A DNA stretch of 64,000 nt from Salinarimonas soli (GCF_008386575.1 NZ_VUOA01000019.1:251439-315438), one strand, 5' to 3'. Shown: positions 9,130 to 19,400, counted from the stretch's first letter. A program made the numbers and translations. Notes: generated by a model not told the origin, from the letters alone.

Positions 9130-9468
9130 GATGCGCCTCTCGGGGACCAGGCCCTCTGTCACCGAGGCTGCCGGTGATCCTTGACCGAGTCAACGATCAT
9201 CCACGTGAGCCCCGCTTGTTTAGGAAGGCGGATCCCCCGTGGGATCGTGCGCACTTTCGCACCGAGCGCCGAGATCTCTCGGGTGTGTTTGGGGACTTGC
9301 GCACAAAGTAGGGGCTTGCCGCCGCAGAGCTACGGGCTACAACTAATGCCCATGGGGCAGCCGACATCGACGGGCTGCCCGATGCAACAAGCAGGATAAG
9401 ACGCGGGATCACCCGTGCGGTCCGGAGAGGAACGGCAGCCCGGCGACGGGTGGCCAGGAGGAGGGTCG

Positions 9469-11451
9469 GTGACGCCGCAGGCTGCACGCGACGACACGTT
9501 TCCGAAGCTGATCGCCACCGCCGCGCGGATCCGCCCGGGGCGGACCGCGATCCGCCACAAGGATCTCGGCATCTGGCAGTCGTGGACCTGGGAGCAGGTG
9601 CACGACAACGTCCGCGCCTATGCGGTGGGCCTGAGCGCGCTCGGCCTCCAGCGCGGCGACAAGATCGCGATCGTGGGCTACAACCGCCCGCGCCTCTACT
9701 GGACCATGGCGGCCGCCCAATGGCTCGGCGCGATTCCCGTGCCGGTCTACGCCGATTCCGTGGCCGACGAGATGGCCTATGTCCTCGACCACGCGGAGGT
9801 CGTGCAGGCCGCGGTGCAGGACCAGGAGCAGGTCGACAAGCTCCTCTCCATCGCCGACCGGGTGCCGACCCTGCGCCACATCCTCTACGACGAGGAGCGG
9901 GGGCTTCGCGACTACGACCACACCCACCTCCATCCCATCGCCGAGGTGATCGAGGAGGGACGCAAGACCCTTCAGGCGGACCCCTCCGCGCGGGCGATGC
10001 TCGGCCGCGAGCTCGCCGCGAGCCAGGGCGCCGACCTCGCCATCATCCTCTACACGTCTGGGACGACGGGGCGGCCCAAGGGCGTGATGCTGTCCTACGA
10101 CAACGTCATCGCGGCGGCCCGCATCGGCTGCGACTTCGACAACCTGCAGGAGGGCGACGAGATCATCGCCTACCTGCCGATCGCGTGGGTGGGCGACCAC
10201 ATCTTCTCCTACGCCCAGGCGATCCTCGCGGGGCTGTGCGTCAACTGCCCCGAGAGCCCCGATACGGTGATCGAGGACCGGCGCGAGATCGGCACCACCT
10301 ACGCCTTCGCGCCGCCGCGCGTCTTCGAGAACATGCTCACCCTCACCATGGTGCGCATGGAGGACGCGAGCGCCTTCAAGCGGCGCATGTTCCACTACTT
10401 CATCGGCCACGCGAACCGGGTGGGCGAGCGCATCCTCAACCGCGAGCCCGTGGGGCTCAAGGATCGCCTGATCTACCGCCTCGGCGACGTCCTGATCTTC
10501 GGCCCCTTGCGCAACCGCTTCGGGCTCACGGGGATCAAGGTCGGCTACACGGCGGGCGAGGCGATCGGTCCGGAGATCTTCCGCTTCTACCGCGCCATCG
10601 GCGTCAACCTGAAGCAGCTCTACGGGCAGACGGAGGCGAGCGTCTACGTCACCATGCAGCCCGACGGCGAGATCCGCGCCGACACGGTGGGGCGCCCCGC
10701 CCCCGAGGTCGAGATCCGCATCGACGACAACGGCGAGGTGCTCTACCGCTCGCCGGGCGTGTTCCTGGGCTACTACAAGGACCCCGACAAGACCGCCGAG
10801 ACCAAGACGCCCGACGGCTTCGTGCGCTCGGGCGACGCCGGCTTCTTCGACGCCACGGGGCACCTCCACATCATCGATCGCGCCAAGGACGTGGGCAAGC
10901 TGCGCGACGGGGCGCTGTTCCCGCCGAAATACGTCGAGAACAAGCTGAAGTTCTATTCCAACATCAAGGAGGCGGTCGCCTTCGGCGACGGGCGCGACTT
11001 CGTCACCTGCTTCATCAACATCGACCTCACGGCGGTGGGCAACTGGGCGGAGCGCAACAACGTCACCTACGCCTCCTACCAGGAGCTCGCGGGCCATCCG
11101 CTGGTCTACGACATGATCGAGCGGCACGTGGACGAGGTGAACCGGTCGCTTGCGGCGGAGCCCCGCATGGGCGGCGCCCAGATCCGCCGCTTCCTCATCC
11201 TCCACAAGGAGCTCGACGCCGACGACGGCGAGCTCACCCGCACCCAGAAGGTCCGCCGCGGCTTCATCGCCGACCGCTACGAGCCGCTCATCGCCGCCCT
11301 CTACGACGGCTCGACGGAGGCCGACATCCGCACGGAGGTCACCTTCGAGGACGGGCGCAAGGGCGTGATCGCCGCCCGGGTGAAGATCCGCGACCTGAAG
11401 CCCCATCCGATCACCGCGCCCGCCGAGGGCATCCTGGAGGCGGCGGAATGA
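9469..11451 (+). CDS. AMP-dependent long-chain acyl-CoA synthetase
   Basis: A 660-aa adenylate-forming enzyme that activates a carboxylic acid to its CoA thioester. The P-loop-like motif LYTSGTTGRPKGVM lies near residue 210, and the adenylate-binding motif LYGQTEASVY near residue 384. The GTG at 9469 is chosen because GGAGGAGGG precedes it; an in-frame ATG at 9415 would add 18 residues without a good ribosome site. It is followed after 21 bp by an ABC ATPase gene. Acyl-CoA synthetases next to branched-chain-type importers often activate the imported acid, here an inference. Confidence 0.9.
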   Translation: MTPQAARDDTFPKLIATAARIRPGRTAIRHKDLGIWQSWTWEQVHDNVRAYAVGLSALGLQRGDKIAIVGYNRPRLYWTMAAAQWLGAIPVPVYADSVADEMAYVLDHAEVVQAAVQDQEQVDKLLSIADRVPTLRHILYDEERGLRDYDHTHLHPIAEVIEEGRKTLQADPSARAMLGRELAASQGADLAIILYTSGTTGRPKGVMLSYDNVIAAARIGCDFDNLQEGDEIIAYLPIAWVGDHIFSYAQAILAGLCVNCPESPDTVIEDRREIGTTYAFAPPRVFENMLTLTMVRMEDASAFKRRMFHYFIGHANRVGERILNREPVGLKDRLIYRLGDVLIFGPLRNRFGLTGIKVGYTAGEAIGPEIFRFYRAIGVNLKQLYGQTEASVYVTMQPDGEIRADTVGRPAPEVEIRIDDNGEVLYRSPGVFLGYYKDPDKTAETKTPDGFVRSGDAGFFDATGHLHIIDRAKDVGKLRDGALFPPKYVENKLKFYSNIKEAVAFGDGRDFVTCFINIDLTAVGNWAERNNVTYASYQELAGHPLVYDMIERHVDEVNRSLAAEPRMGGAQIRRFLILHKELDADDGELTRTQKVRRGFIADRYEPLIAALYDGSTEADIRTEVTFEDGRKGVIAARVKIRDLKPHPITAPAEGILEAAE

Positions 11452-11472
11452 CGATGTTGAGAGCGTGCTGAG

Positions 11473-12273
11473 ATGAGAGCCCCCGACACCCCCGTCATCG
11501 TCAAGGGCGAGGCCCTTCTCGCCGTCGAGAACGTGTCGCTGCGCTTCGGCGGGGTGAAGGCGCTCACCGACGTGTCCTTCGACATCCGCAAGGGCGAGGT
11601 GCGCGCGATCATCGGCCCCAACGGCGCCGGCAAGACGTCGATGCTCAACTGCATCAACGGCTTCTATCACCCGAGCGAGGGCCGCATCACCTTCAAGGGC
11701 GAGACCCGCCGGCGCATGCGCCCCTTCGAGGCGGCGCGGGGCGGCATCGGCCGTACCTTCCAGAACGTGGCCCTCTTCAAGGGCATGACCACCCTCGACA
11801 ACATCATGGCGGGCCGCTTCCTCAAGATGCGCTCCGGCTTCTTCTGGCAACTCCTGCGCTACGGCCCGGCCATGCGGGAGGAGGTGGAGCACCGCCGCTT
11901 CGTCGAGGACATCATCGACTTCCTCCAGATCCAGCACATCCGCAAGACGCCCGTGGGCAAGCTGCCCTACGGCCTCCAGAAGCGCGTGGAGCTCGGCCGG
12001 GCGCTCGCCATGGAGCCCGAGCTCCTGCTACTCGACGAGCCCATGGCGGGCATGAACCTCGAGGAGAAGGAGGACATGTCCCGCTTCATCCTCGACGTGA
12101 ACCAGCAATACGGCACCACGATCGCGCTGATCGAGCACGACATGGGCGTGGTCATGGACCTCTCCGACCGTGTCGTCGTGCTCGAATACGGCCGCAAGAT
12201 CGCCGACGGCACGCCCGAGGAGGTCAAGCGCGACCAGCGGGTGATCGACGCCTATCTCGGCGTGGCGCATTAG
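11473..12273 (+). CDS. livG: Branched-chain-type ABC importer ATPase, LivG type
   Basis: ATP-binding subunit of 266 aa. Walker A is GPNGAGKT near residue 40, the signature region is LPYGLQKRVELGRAL, and Walker B is LLLLDEP. The C-terminal YLGVAH is typical of LivG-like chains. It lies in one operon with the acyl-CoA synthetase and permeases. A paired palindromic element separates it from livH. Confidence 0.92.
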   Translation: MRAPDTPVIVKGEALLAVENVSLRFGGVKALTDVSFDIRKGEVRAIIGPNGAGKTSMLNCINGFYHPSEGRITFKGETRRRMRPFEAARGGIGRTFQNVALFKGMTTLDNIMAGRFLKMRSGFFWQLLRYGPAMREEVEHRRFVEDIIDFLQIQHIRKTPVGKLPYGLQKRVELGRALAMEPELLLLDEPMAGMNLEEKEDMSRFILDVNQQYGTTIALIEHDMGVVMDLSDRVVVLEYGRKIADGTPEEVKRDQRVIDAYLGVAH

Positions 12274-12313
12274 GGCCGTGGCGATGGATCGACCGATGGA
12301 CCATGGCGCCCTT

Positions 12314-12472
12314 TCCCCCTCGCCCTTGCGGGGAGGGGTCAGGGGTGGGGGTCGGGACGCGAGAGGTCCCGGTTCAGAAAACGGCTGCAACGGCCTGCGC
12401 GCTCCCTCCGTCGCCGCGAGCTCCGACGTTTCGACCCCCACCCCCAACCCCTCCCCGCAAGGGCGAGGGGGA
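12314..12472. repeat. Paired palindromic element A between livG and livH
   Basis: The arms 12314-12354 and 12432-12472 are inverted copies matching at 39 of 41 positions. Each has an outer CCCTTGCGGGG hairpin and an inner GGGGTGGGGGTCG / CGACCCCCACCCC segment. The 77-bp spacer has no ORF. The element ends about 20 bp before livH, inside the operon, so its transcript could form a very long stem. Confidence 0.85.
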
Positions 12473-12492
12473 CTGACCCGCAGGGCCGCGTG

Positions 12493-13449
12493 ATGGACGT
12501 CCTCTACAAGATCTTCATCGAGCCCTTCGCGCTCATGGGCTCGGCGCCCGATCTCCTCGTCCAGACCGTGTGGGAGGGCCTCGTCGCGGGTGTGCTCTAC
12601 GCGCTGATCGCGCTCGGCTTCGTCCTCATCTTCAAGGCCTCGGGCGTGTTCAACTTCGCGCAGGGGATCATGGTGGTGTTCGCGGCCCTCACGCTGGTCG
12701 GCCTGCACGAGAAGGGCGTGCCGGCCTGGCTCGCGGTGATCCTGGCGCTCGTCGTGATGTTCGGGCTCGCGCTCACCATCGAGCGGGTGGTGCTGCGGCC
12801 GCTCGTGAACCAGCCCGACATCATCCTCTTCATGGCGACCTTCGGGATCACCTATTTCCTCATCGGCTTCGGCGAATCGGTGTTCGGCGGCAATCCGAAG
12901 GTAATGATCGCCGACGAGCTCTACCTGCCCCGGGGCGTCACCGACGTGGAGATGCTCGGCGGGCGGGTGAGCTTCCAGCACCTCGACGTCGCGGCGGCGA
13001 TCATCGCGTCCGTGATGATCGCGGCGCTCGCGGTCTTCTTTCAGTACACCCGCATCGGCCGGGCCCTGCGCGCGGTGGCCGACAGCCACAAGGCCGCGCT
13101 CTCGGTGGGCATCTCGCTGAACCAGATCTGGGTCATCGTCTGGTTCACGGCGGGCGTCGTGGCGCTCGTCACGGGCATCATGTGGGGGGCACGCTCCGAC
13201 GTGTCCTTCGCCCTCGAGGTGATCGCCCTCAAGGCGCTCCCCGTGCTGATCCTCGGCGGCTTCACCTCGATCCCCGGCGCCATCGTGGGCGGCCTCATCA
13301 TCGGGGTGGGAGAGAAGATCGGCGAGTTCTACTGGGGCGGCCTCCTCGGCGGCGGCATCGAGACGTGGCTTGCCTATTTCATCGCGCTGGCCTTCCTGCT
13401 GTTCAGGCCCCAAGGCCTGTTCGGCGAGAAGATCATCGAGCGCATCTGA
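12493..13449 (+). CDS. livH: Branched-chain-type ABC importer permease, LivH type
   Basis: Inner-membrane permease of about 318 aa with eight or so hydrophobic segments. The LivH landmark FNFAQGIMV appears near residue 55, and the C-terminal part has the conserved cytoplasmic-loop segment RIGRALRAVADSHKAA. ATG 12493 is used; a GTG directly before it (12490) is the alternative. A palindromic element ends just upstream, so translation initiation may be affected by its hairpin. Confidence 0.9.
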   Translation: MDVLYKIFIEPFALMGSAPDLLVQTVWEGLVAGVLYALIALGFVLIFKASGVFNFAQGIMVVFAALTLVGLHEKGVPAWLAVILALVVMFGLALTIERVVLRPLVNQPDIILFMATFGITYFLIGFGESVFGGNPKVMIADELYLPRGVTDVEMLGGRVSFQHLDVAAAIIASVMIAALAVFFQYTRIGRALRAVADSHKAALSVGISLNQIWVIVWFTAGVVALVTGIMWGARSDVSFALEVIALKALPVLILGGFTSIPGAIVGGLIIGVGEKIGEFYWGGLLGGGIETWLAYFIALAFLLFRPQGLFGEKIIERI

Positions 13450-13461
13450 CGGGACGGATCG

Positions 13462-14541
13462 ATGTTCTACCGCGACGCCGGCCAATACAAATCGAGCTAC
13501 GCCGCCGACAGGGCCGTCTTCCCCCTGCGCGAGGACCGGATCGGCCTCGCGGTCATCCTGCTCGTCGCCTTCGTCGCGATCCCGCTTTTCGCGGGCGACT
13601 TCGTGATCAAGACGGTGATGATGCCGTTCCTGGTCTTCTCGCTTGCGGCCATCGGGCTCAACATCCTCACGGGCTACACCGGCCTGATCTCGCTTGGCAC
13701 GGCGGGCTTCATGGGCGTGGGCGCCTATGCCTGCTACAAGCTCACCACCTACTTCCCCGGGGTGAACATCATCGTCTGGATCCTCGCCTCGGGGTTCTTC
13801 TCGGCGGCGGTGGGCGTGCTGTTCGGGCTGCCGAGCCTTCGCATCAAGGGCTTCTACCTCGCCGTGGCGACGCTCGCGGCGCAGTTCTTCCTGCAATGGT
13901 GCTTCATCCGCATCCCGTGGCTCTACAACTACAACACGTCGGGCGCGATCGAGGTGCCGACCCGCACCCTGTTCGGGGTGCCGATCACGGGCGCGACGGC
14001 GGCGATCGAGGTGCGCTACCTCATCCTGCTCTCCGCCGTCGTGCTCATGACCTGGCTCGCCTCGAACCTGGTGCATGGCCGCTTCGGGCGGATGTGGATG
14101 GCGGTGCGCGACATGGACATCGCGGCCGAGCTCATGGGCATCCGCCTGCTGCATACGAAGCTTCTCGCCTTCGCGGTCTCCTCGTTCTATGCGGGCGTGG
14201 CCGGTGCGCTGCTCGTCTTCATCTGGCTCGGCGGCGCGGAGGCCGGCGACGTCTTCGCCATCCGCCAGAGCTTCCTGATCCTCTTCATGATCATCATCGG
14301 CGGACTGGGGTCGCTGGTGGGGTCCTTCATGGGCGCGGCCTTCATCTCGGCCCTGCCCACGATCCTGAAGTTCGGCTTGCCCGCCATGGGCATCCCGATC
14401 GCCGGCGCCACCGCCGAGCACCTCAACTTCATGGTGATCGGCGCGCTGATCATCTTCTTCCTGATCGTCGAGCCGCACGGGCTGGCACGCCTGTGGCAGA
14501 TCGCGAAGCAGAAGCTCCGGATCTGGCCGTTCCCCTATTGA
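13462..14541 (+). CDS. livM: Branched-chain-type ABC importer permease, LivM type
   Basis: Second permease, 359 aa, starting 12 bp after livH. The LivM signature GLNILTGYTGLISLGTAGF is present near residue 65. An N-terminal cytoplasmic stretch of about 25 residues precedes the first membrane segment. It forms the translocation pore with LivH. Confidence 0.92.
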   Translation: MFYRDAGQYKSSYAADRAVFPLREDRIGLAVILLVAFVAIPLFAGDFVIKTVMMPFLVFSLAAIGLNILTGYTGLISLGTAGFMGVGAYACYKLTTYFPGVNIIVWILASGFFSAAVGVLFGLPSLRIKGFYLAVATLAAQFFLQWCFIRIPWLYNYNTSGAIEVPTRTLFGVPITGATAAIEVRYLILLSAVVLMTWLASNLVHGRFGRMWMAVRDMDIAAELMGIRLLHTKLLAFAVSSFYAGVAGALLVFIWLGGAEAGDVFAIRQSFLILFMIIIGGLGSLVGSFMGAAFISALPTILKFGLPAMGIPIAGATAEHLNFMVIGALIIFFLIVEPHGLARLWQIAKQKLRIWPFPY

Positions 14542-14627
14542 CGGCCCGCCCGCAACGAGACGGCGTCGAACGCCGCGCGAAGAACCCCCGTCGGGGGACC
14601 AACAAGTCAGTGAGTGGAGGAAACACC

Positions 14628-15950
14628 ATGACGCTCAAGAAGACGGCCCTCGGCCTGGCGCTCGCCGGCGCGATCGGAGGCTTCGCGGCCCCGGCCGCCG
14701 CGCAGGACCAGATCTACATCAACCACAACAGCTACCGCACGGGACCGTTCTCGGGCTCAGGGATCCCGATCGGCGACGGCGTGAAGGACTATTTCGCGCT
14801 CCTGAACGCCCGCGACGGCGGCATCGGCGGCGTGAAGATCGCCTACGAGGAGTGCGAGACGGGCTACGACACCCGCAAGTCCGTGGAATGCTACGAGCAG
14901 GCCAAGTCCAAGGGCACCGTGATCTACGCCCCCTGGTCGACGGGCGCGGCGCTCGCCGCCATCCCGCGGGCCCACATCGACAAGATCCCGATCCTGTCCA
15001 TGGCCTACGGCCTCTCGGCGTCGGCGAGCGGCCAGACCTTCCCGTGGGTGTTCAACCCGCCCGTCACCTACTGGGACGGCGCCTCGGTGTTCCTGCGCTA
15101 CATCGCAGGCCGCGAGGGCGGCTTCGACAAGCTCAAGGGCAAGACCATCGGCCTCGTCCACCTCGACGCGCCCTTCGGCAAGGAGCCGATCCCGGTGCTG
15201 GAGGCCTTCGCCAAGGAGCATGGCTTCAACCTGAAGCTCTATCCGATCGCCGCCTCCGAGATGCAGAACCAGTCCTCGACCTGGCTCGGCATCCGCCGCG
15301 ACCGGCCCGACTGGATCTACATGATGGGCTGGGGCGCCATGAACCCCACCGGCATCCGCGAGGCGGCCCGGTCGGGCTTCCCGATGGACAAGTTCGTGAG
15401 CGTGTGGTGGCCGGGCGAGGACGACGTGCGTCCGGTCGGCGCGCAGGCCAAGGGCTTCAAGGTTCTCACCTGGCACCAGGTCGGCCAGACCTTCCCGGCC
15501 ATGCAGGAGATCCAGAAGCTCGTCATCGACAAGGGCCTGAGCCAGACGCCCCGCGACAAGGTGGGCGAGCACATCTACGGCAAGGGCATCTACGAGGCCG
15601 TGATGATCTCCGAGGCGATCCGCAACGCCCAGAAGGTCACGGGCAAGAAGGTGGTCAACGGCGAGGACGTGCGGCGGGGTCTCGAGACCCTCGACATCAC
15701 GGCGGAGCGCTGGAAGGAGCTGGGCCTCGAAGGCTTCACCTCGCCGCTCAAGCTCTCCTGCGCGGACCACAACGGCGCCAACCCGCTCTTCATCCTCGAA
15801 TGGGACGGCACCAAGTTCGTGAAGACGTCCGATCCCATGCCGCCGGTGCGCGACAAGGTGCAGCCGCTCATCGACGAGGCCGCCAAGAGCTACGCCACGT
15901 CGAACGCCGGCTGGCCGTCCCGGACCGAGACCTGCGACAAGGCCTCCTGA
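14628..15950 (+). CDS. livK: ABC importer periplasmic substrate-binding protein, LivK-like
   Basis: A 440-aa exported binding protein of the Peripla_BP_6 type. A signal peptide (residues 1-25) ends at AAAQD, and GTGGAGGAAACACC precedes the ATG. The ligand differs by subfamily. The acyl-CoA synthetase in the operon hints at an organic or fatty acid rather than leucine, which is an inference. Two tandem hairpins follow the gene, before livF. Confidence 0.9.
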   Translation: MTLKKTALGLALAGAIGGFAAPAAAQDQIYINHNSYRTGPFSGSGIPIGDGVKDYFALLNARDGGIGGVKIAYEECETGYDTRKSVECYEQAKSKGTVIYAPWSTGAALAAIPRAHIDKIPILSMAYGLSASASGQTFPWVFNPPVTYWDGASVFLRYIAGREGGFDKLKGKTIGLVHLDAPFGKEPIPVLEAFAKEHGFNLKLYPIAASEMQNQSSTWLGIRRDRPDWIYMMGWGAMNPTGIREAARSGFPMDKFVSVWWPGEDDVRPVGAQAKGFKVLTWHQVGQTFPAMQEIQKLVIDKGLSQTPRDKVGEHIYGKGIYEAVMISEAIRNAQKVTGKKVVNGEDVRRGLETLDITAERWKELGLEGFTSPLKLSCADHNGANPLFILEWDGTKFVKTSDPMPPVRDKVQPLIDEAAKSYATSNAGWPSRTETCDKAS

Positions 15951-15960
15951 CCTGACGCGT

Positions 15961-16018
15961 CCCGCCGCGCATCGCGCGGCGGGCACCAAGCCGCCCCGGG
16001 GATCCCTCCGGGGCGGTT
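15961..16018 (+). terminator. Tandem hairpins between livK and livF
   Basis: The first hairpin is a perfect 10-bp stem (CCCGCCGCGC-ATC-GCGCGGCGGG, 15961-15983). The second is a 9-bp stem (CCGCCCCGG / CCGGGGCGG, 15991-16016) followed by TTCT. They probably stabilise or partly terminate the mRNA, raising binding-protein expression relative to livF. Confidence 0.65.
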
Positions 16019-16047
16019 CTCATCGAAGGCCCCTGCGAGACGGACCC

Positions 16048-16902
16048 ATGAGCACCATCGCCGAGCCCACCGCCGCGCCCGCCGCCGCGGTCGAGGCCGC
16101 CAAGCCGATCCTCTCGGTGAACAACATCGAGGTGATCTACGATCACGTGATCCTGGTCCTCAAGGGCGTGTCCCTCGCGGTCCCTAAGGGCGGCATCGTG
16201 GCGATTCTGGGCGCCAACGGCGCGGGCAAGACCACCACGCTGAAGGCGATCTCGAACCTGCTGCGCGCCGAGCGCGGCGAGGTCACCAAGGGATCTATCG
16301 AGTTCGACGGCGAGCGCGTCGACCGCAAGACGCCCAACGAGCTCGTGCGCCGGGGCTGCATCCAGGTGATGGAGGGCCGCCACTGCTTCGGCCATCTCAC
16401 CATCCACGAGAACCTGCTCACGGGCGCCTTCACCCGCCGCGACGGCAAGGCCGCGATCAAACGCGACATGGAGATGGTGTACGATTATTTCCCGCGCTTG
16501 CGGCAGCGCCAGGGCTCCATGTCGGGCTACACGTCGGGCGGCGAGCAGCAGATGTGCGCCATCGGCCGGGCCCTGATGTCACGGCCGAAGATGATCCTGC
16601 TCGACGAGCCCTCGATGGGGCTCGCGCCGCAGATCGTCGAGGAGATCTTCGAGATCGTGAAGGATCTCAACGCGAAGGAGGGCGTGTCCTTCCTGGTCGC
16701 CGAGCAGAACACCAACATGGCGCTGAAATACGCGACTTACGCCTACATCCTCGAGACCGGCCGCGTCGTGATGGACGGCACCGCGCAGATGATGCGCGAC
16801 AACGAGGACGTGAAGGAGTTCTATCTCGGCGTCGCCGAGGGCGAGAAGAAGAGCTTCCGCGAGGTGAAGTCCTACAAGCGCCGCAAGCGCTGGCTCGCCT
16901 GA
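16048..16902 (+). CDS. livF: Branched-chain-type ABC importer ATPase, LivF type
   Basis: Second ATPase, 284 aa: Walker A GANGAGKT near residue 55, signature TSGGEQQMCAIGRAL, Walker B ILLDEPSMGLAP. An Ala/Pro-rich N-terminal extension of about 25 residues and a basic tail are longer than in E. coli LivF. It completes the importer with LivG, H, M and K. Confidence 0.92.
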   Translation: MSTIAEPTAAPAAAVEAAKPILSVNNIEVIYDHVILVLKGVSLAVPKGGIVAILGANGAGKTTTLKAISNLLRAERGEVTKGSIEFDGERVDRKTPNELVRRGCIQVMEGRHCFGHLTIHENLLTGAFTRRDGKAAIKRDMEMVYDYFPRLRQRQGSMSGYTSGGEQQMCAIGRALMSRPKMILLDEPSMGLAPQIVEEIFEIVKDLNAKEGVSFLVAEQNTNMALKYATYAYILETGRVVMDGTAQMMRDNEDVKEFYLGVAEGEKKSFREVKSYKRRKRWLA

Positions 16903-17073
16903 CCTGCGCCCGCCCGACCTCCGGACCAGGCGAGGCGCCCGCCGCCATGCGCCGCACGGGGAGAACCCCTGCCGCGCAGGCCGGTTGATTTCCCGTGCCC
17001 GATGGGGCCAGTCTCTGCCCACGAACGCCAATCAGGACGACCGGGCGCGACGACGCCCGCCAGGGAGGACGAC

Positions 17074-18882
17074 ATGACGGAAGGCCGCCGGCGGATCACG
17101 CCGCAGCAGCTGCGCTCGCGGCTGTGGTTCGACAACCCCGCCAATCCCGGGATGACCGCGCTCTACCTGGAGCGCTACCTGAATTACGGCCTCACCCGCG
17201 AGGAGCTGCAATCGGGCAAGCCGATCATCGGCATCGCCCAGACCGGCTCCGACCTCTCGCCGTGCAACCGCCACCACGTGGAGCTCGCCAAGCGGGTGCG
17301 CGAGGGCATCACGGCCATGGGCGGCGTGGCGCTGGAATTTCCCTGCCACCCGATCCAGGAGACGGGCAAGCGGCCCACCGCGGCGCTCGACCGCAACCTC
17401 GCCTATCTCTCCCTCGTCGAGGTGCTCTACGGCTATCCCCTCGACGGCGTCGTGCTGCTGACGGGCTGCGACAAGACCATGCCGGCCTGCATCATGGCCG
17501 CCGCCACGGTGAACCTGCCGGCGATCTCGCTCAATGTCGGCCCCATGCTCAACGGCTGGCACCAAGGCGAGCGCACGGGCTCGGGCACGGTGGTGTGGAA
17601 GGCGCGCGAGCGCCATGCGGCGGGCGACATCGACTACGCCCAGTTCATGGACATCGTCGGCTCCTCGGCCCCGTCCGTCGGGCACTGCAACACCATGGGG
17701 ACGGCCTCGACCATGAACGCGCTGGCGGAAGCGCTCGGCATGGCGATGCCGGGCTCCGCCGCGATCCCCGCCCCCTACCGCGAGCGCGGCCAGGCGGCCT
17801 ACGAGACGGGCAAGCGCATCGTCGAGATGGTGTGGGAGGACCAGAAGCCCTCCGACATCATGACCCGGGAGGCCTTCGAGAACGCGATCGTCGCCAACGC
17901 CGCCATCGGCGGCTCGACCAACGCCACGATCCACATCAACGCCATCGCCAAGCATGTGGGCATCGAGATCACGTGCGACGACTGGGAGCGGATCGGCTTC
18001 GAGATCCCGCTGCTCGCCAACGTGCAGCCCGCAGGCGTCTATCTCGGCGAGGAATATTTCCGGGCGGGCGGGCTGCCGGCCATCATGGCGGAGCTGATCG
18101 CGGCCGGTAAGGTCCACGAGGACGCCATGACCTGCAACGGGCGCACGATCGGCGAGAACTGCCGCGGCAAGTTCTCCTGGGACCGCGCCGTCATCCGCCC
18201 CTACGAGGATCCGCTCATCGAGAAGGCGGGCTTCCTCAACCTGAAGGGCACGCTCTTCGATTCCGCGATCATGAAGACGAGCGTGATCTCCAAGGAGTTC
18301 CGCGACCGGTATCTCTCGAACCCCAGTGATCCCAACGCCTTCGAGGGGCGCGTCGTGGTGTTCGAGGGCCCCGAGGACTACCACCACAACATCGACAACC
18401 CCGAGCTCGAGATCGACGAGACCACGATCCTCGTCATGCGCGGCACGGGGCCGATCGGCTATCCGGGCTCGGCCGAGGTGGTGAACATGCAGCCGCCCGC
18501 GGCGCTCATCAAGCGCGGCGTGCTCTCGCTTCCCTGCATCGGCGACGGTCGCCAGTCCGGCACCTCGGGCACGCCCTCGATCCTCAACGCCTCGCCCGAG
18601 GCGGCGGCGAACGGGGGGCTGGCGCTGCTCCAGACGGGCGACCGGGTGAGGATCGACCTCAACAAGCGCTCCGCCGACATCCTCATCCCCGCCGACGAGC
18701 TCCAGCGCCGCCGTGCCGAGCTGGAGGCCCGCGGCGGCTTCGGCTACCCGGACTCCCAGACCCCCTGGCAGGAGATCCAACGCGCCATCGTGGACCAGCT
18801 CTCGGAGGGCATGACGCTCAAGCCCGCGGTGAAGTACCAGCGTGTGGCGCAGTTCTTCGGGGTGCCGCGGGACAATCACTGA
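17074..18882 (+). CDS. IlvD/Edd family sugar-acid dehydratase
   Basis: A 602-aa Fe-S dehydratase. The cluster cysteine motif [12 protein letters not shown] lies near residue 130 and a second cysteine in [13 protein letters not shown] near residue 205. The N-terminal pattern [18 protein letters not shown] marks the sugar-acid branch (L-arabinonate/L-fuconate/D-xylonate dehydratase type) rather than IlvD of isoleucine-valine synthesis. The product would be a 2-keto-3-deoxy sugar acid. CAGGGAGGA precedes the ATG. Downstream DHRS6-like SDR and DenD-like genes support a sugar-acid pathway. The exact substrate cannot be fixed from sequence. Confidence 0.88.
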   Translation: MTEGRRRITPQQLRSRLWFDNPANPGMTALYLERYLNYGLTREELQSGKPIIGIAQTGSDLSPCNRHHVELAKRVREGITAMGGVALEFPCHPIQETGKRPTAALDRNLAYLSLVEVLYGYPLDGVVLLTGCDKTMPACIMAAATVNLPAISLNVGPMLNGWHQGERTGSGTVVWKARERHAAGDIDYAQFMDIVGSSAPSVGHCNTMGTASTMNALAEALGMAMPGSAAIPAPYRERGQAAYETGKRIVEMVWEDQKPSDIMTREAFENAIVANAAIGGSTNATIHINAIAKHVGIEITCDDWERIGFEIPLLANVQPAGVYLGEEYFRAGGLPAIMAELIAAGKVHEDAMTCNGRTIGENCRGKFSWDRAVIRPYEDPLIEKAGFLNLKGTLFDSAIMKTSVISKEFRDRYLSNPSDPNAFEGRVVVFEGPEDYHHNIDNPELEIDETTILVMRGTGPIGYPGSAEVVNMQPPAALIKRGVLSLPCIGDGRQSGTSGTPSILNASPEAAANGGLALLQTGDRVRIDLNKRSADILIPADELQRRRAELEARGGFGYPDSQTPWQEIQRAIVDQLSEGMTLKPAVKYQRVAQFFGVPRDNH

Positions 18883-18890
18883 GGGCTAAT

Positions 18891-19400
18891 CCTCTCCCCG
18901 CGTGCGGGGAGAGGGCTTCGGGCCCCCCTGCCGGGGCCCGAAGCGAGGGCGGAAGCCCGACGGTGAGGGGGCATCGATGAGAGGGGCATCCCGTTGTTCA
19001 CGGAGCGATCCCGTCGCCTCCGCCGGGACCAGACCGACGCCGAGCGCCGGCTCTGGTATCGACTGGCCGATCGCCAGCTCGGCGTGCACAAGTTCGTCCG
19101 CCAGATGCCCATCGCCCGCTTCATCGCGGATTTTTGCTGCCGTGAAGCACGGCTGATCGTCGAGCTCGACGGCAGCCAGCATGCCGACAGCCCACGTGAC
19201 GTGGAGCGCGACACGGCGCTGGCGGACCTCGGCTATCGTGTCCTGAGGTTCTGGAATGGAGAGGTGTTCGGCAACATGGACGGGGTCCTCGAAACCATCC
19301 TGGCGGCGCTCGCGGAGGCGCCCCCTCACCCTCGCGCTGCCGCGCTTGCTCCGCCTGCCGGTCCGCAGGCGAAGCCTTCTCCCCGCATGGCGGGGAGAGG
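18891..19400. mobile_element. Paired palindromic element B carrying a DUF559 gene
   Basis: The left arm (18891-18971) starts CCTCTCCCCGC and ends GGTGAGGGGG. The right arm (19321-19400) is its inverted counterpart, starting CCCCCTCACC and ending CGGGGAGAGG. The 510-bp unit has the same outer-hairpin and inner GGTGAGGGG layout as the other six elements but encloses a nuclease gene. The arms are less similar to each other in their middle. Calling it mobile is an inference; no target-site duplication is obvious. Confidence 0.6.

Noticed and set aside
12028-14478. 816-residue minus-strand frame through the liv operon
   Set aside because: Antisense shadow of livG, livH and livM; composition is Glu/Asp/His-rich without domains.
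17074-18882. IlvD of branched-chain amino acid synthesis
   Set aside because: N-terminal signature and neighbours fit the sugar-acid branch of the IlvD/Edd family better.
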